This document shows positions 14,593 through 14,884 of a DNA stretch of 14,884 bases, in pieces; the stretch's first letter is position 1, and every line of letters begins with the position of its first letter. Where the stretch lies: NCBI GenBank assembly GCA_013813185.1, contig JACCSD010000183.1, forward strand, positions 1 through 14,884, written 5' to 3'. Source of the stretch: Burkholderiaceae bacterium. GTDB taxonomy: Bacteria > Pseudomonadota > Gammaproteobacteria > Burkholderiales > Burkholderiaceae_F. A model generated the notes under the pieces. The model saw only the letters and a program-made list of their open reading frames with translations. It was not told the DNA's origin and made no database searches. The position numbers and the translations under genes are program-made.

Positions 14593-14884
14593 ATGATTCA
14601 GGCCCTCCGGTTTGCAGCAATCGCGTTCCTCCTCGCTGCGACGGCGCCGGTGCACGCGTTCGGCTTTGCCGACGTCGATCGGCGTGCGCGGGAGCTGGCC
14701 AATCGACCTTATTCCAAACCTGCGTTCGTATTGCCGAAGGCGCTGAGGGACCTCGGGTACGACCAGACGCGCGACATCCGCTTCGATACGGCCCAATCGC
14801 TGTGGCGCGCGCAAAAGCTGCCGTTCGAAATTCAGTTCTTCCATCTAGGCGGCATTTTCGATCAGCCGGTGCGTATCTATGAGG
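14593..14884 (+). CDS. Periplasmic glucan biosynthesis protein OpgG/OpgD, N-terminal part (3' end outside window)
   Basis: The frame from ATG 14593 runs off the right edge after 97 codons. Residues 1-22 form a signal peptide (MIQALRFAAIAFLLAATAPV, then HA) with likely cleavage before FGF. The mature start has FGFADVDRRARELA, then PYSKPAFVLPKALRDLGYDQ, DIRFDTAQSLW and LPFEIQFFHLGGIF. This is the conserved N-terminus of OpgG/MdoG and OpgD, periplasmic proteins needed for making or branching osmoregulated periplasmic glucans. The visible part does not distinguish OpgG from OpgD. An opgH glucosyltransferase would normally follow OpgG and could lie beyond the window. Confidence 0.9.
   Translation, partial: MIQALRFAAIAFLLAATAPVHAFGFADVDRRARELANRPYSKPAFVLPKALRDLGYDQTRDIRFDTAQSLWRAQKLPFEIQFFHLGGIFDQPVRIYE

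Noticed and set aside
1..14884. Search for CRISPR arrays, tRNA or rRNA genes, insertion-sequence ends, attachment sites and phage genes.
   Set aside because: No regularly spaced repeats, transposase or integrase motifs, or RNA-gene-like sequences were seen. No gap of more than 300 bases without a gene exists.

Overview
The window is a stretch of GC-rich proteobacterial chromosome carrying 15 recognisable protein genes, complete or partial, on both strands, plus one uncertain small ORF. An orphan Bug/TctC-type solute receptor, an OpgG/OpgD periplasmic glucan protein, a full-length Lhr helicase and a YjbQ protein together suggest a betaproteobacterium of the Burkholderiales type. That is an inference from gene content, not a phylogenetic result. 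I see no rRNA, tRNA, CRISPR array, insertion sequence, integrase or phage gene.

Left part (1-5102). The tail of a class I methyltransferase is followed by a small P-loop ATPase of AAA_28 type that is visibly poorer in GC than the genes to its right. On the minus strand lie a cysteine-type sulfatase and, downstream of it, a membrane-anchored endonuclease/exonuclease/phosphatase (EEP) protein. On the plus strand, diverging from the sulfatase, are a YjbQ protein and an atypical short-chain dehydrogenase/epimerase separated by only 2 nt, very likely one operon. The epimerase is followed by a doubtful small ORF.

Middle (5099-11013). A DUF5996 gene is broken by two separate frameshifts and runs tail-to-tail into a 4.3 kb lhr gene, with a 17-nt overlap. 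Upstream of lhr on the same strand is a compact toxin-antitoxin pair: a ribbon-helix-helix antitoxin whose 3' end overlaps a PemK/MazF-type mRNA interferase gene by 14 nt.

Right part (11014-14884). This holds a DUF1203 protein, a secreted histidine phosphatase (minus strand), a DUF3072 protein, a Bug-type tripartite tricarboxylate transporter receptor with a twin-arginine-like signal, an aldo/keto reductase (minus strand), and the first 97 codons of an OpgG/OpgD glucan biosynthesis protein running off the right edge.

Most genes look like unrelated chromosomal housekeeping or accessory functions rather than one pathway. The only tight functional units visible are YjbQ-epimerase and the toxin-antitoxin pair. 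I did not find convincing evidence of a new multi-gene system. The items most worth a second look are the doubly frameshifted DUF5996 gene, the unidentified small ORF just before it, the epimerase lacking the expected catalytic tyrosine, and the short direct repeat in front of the antitoxin.
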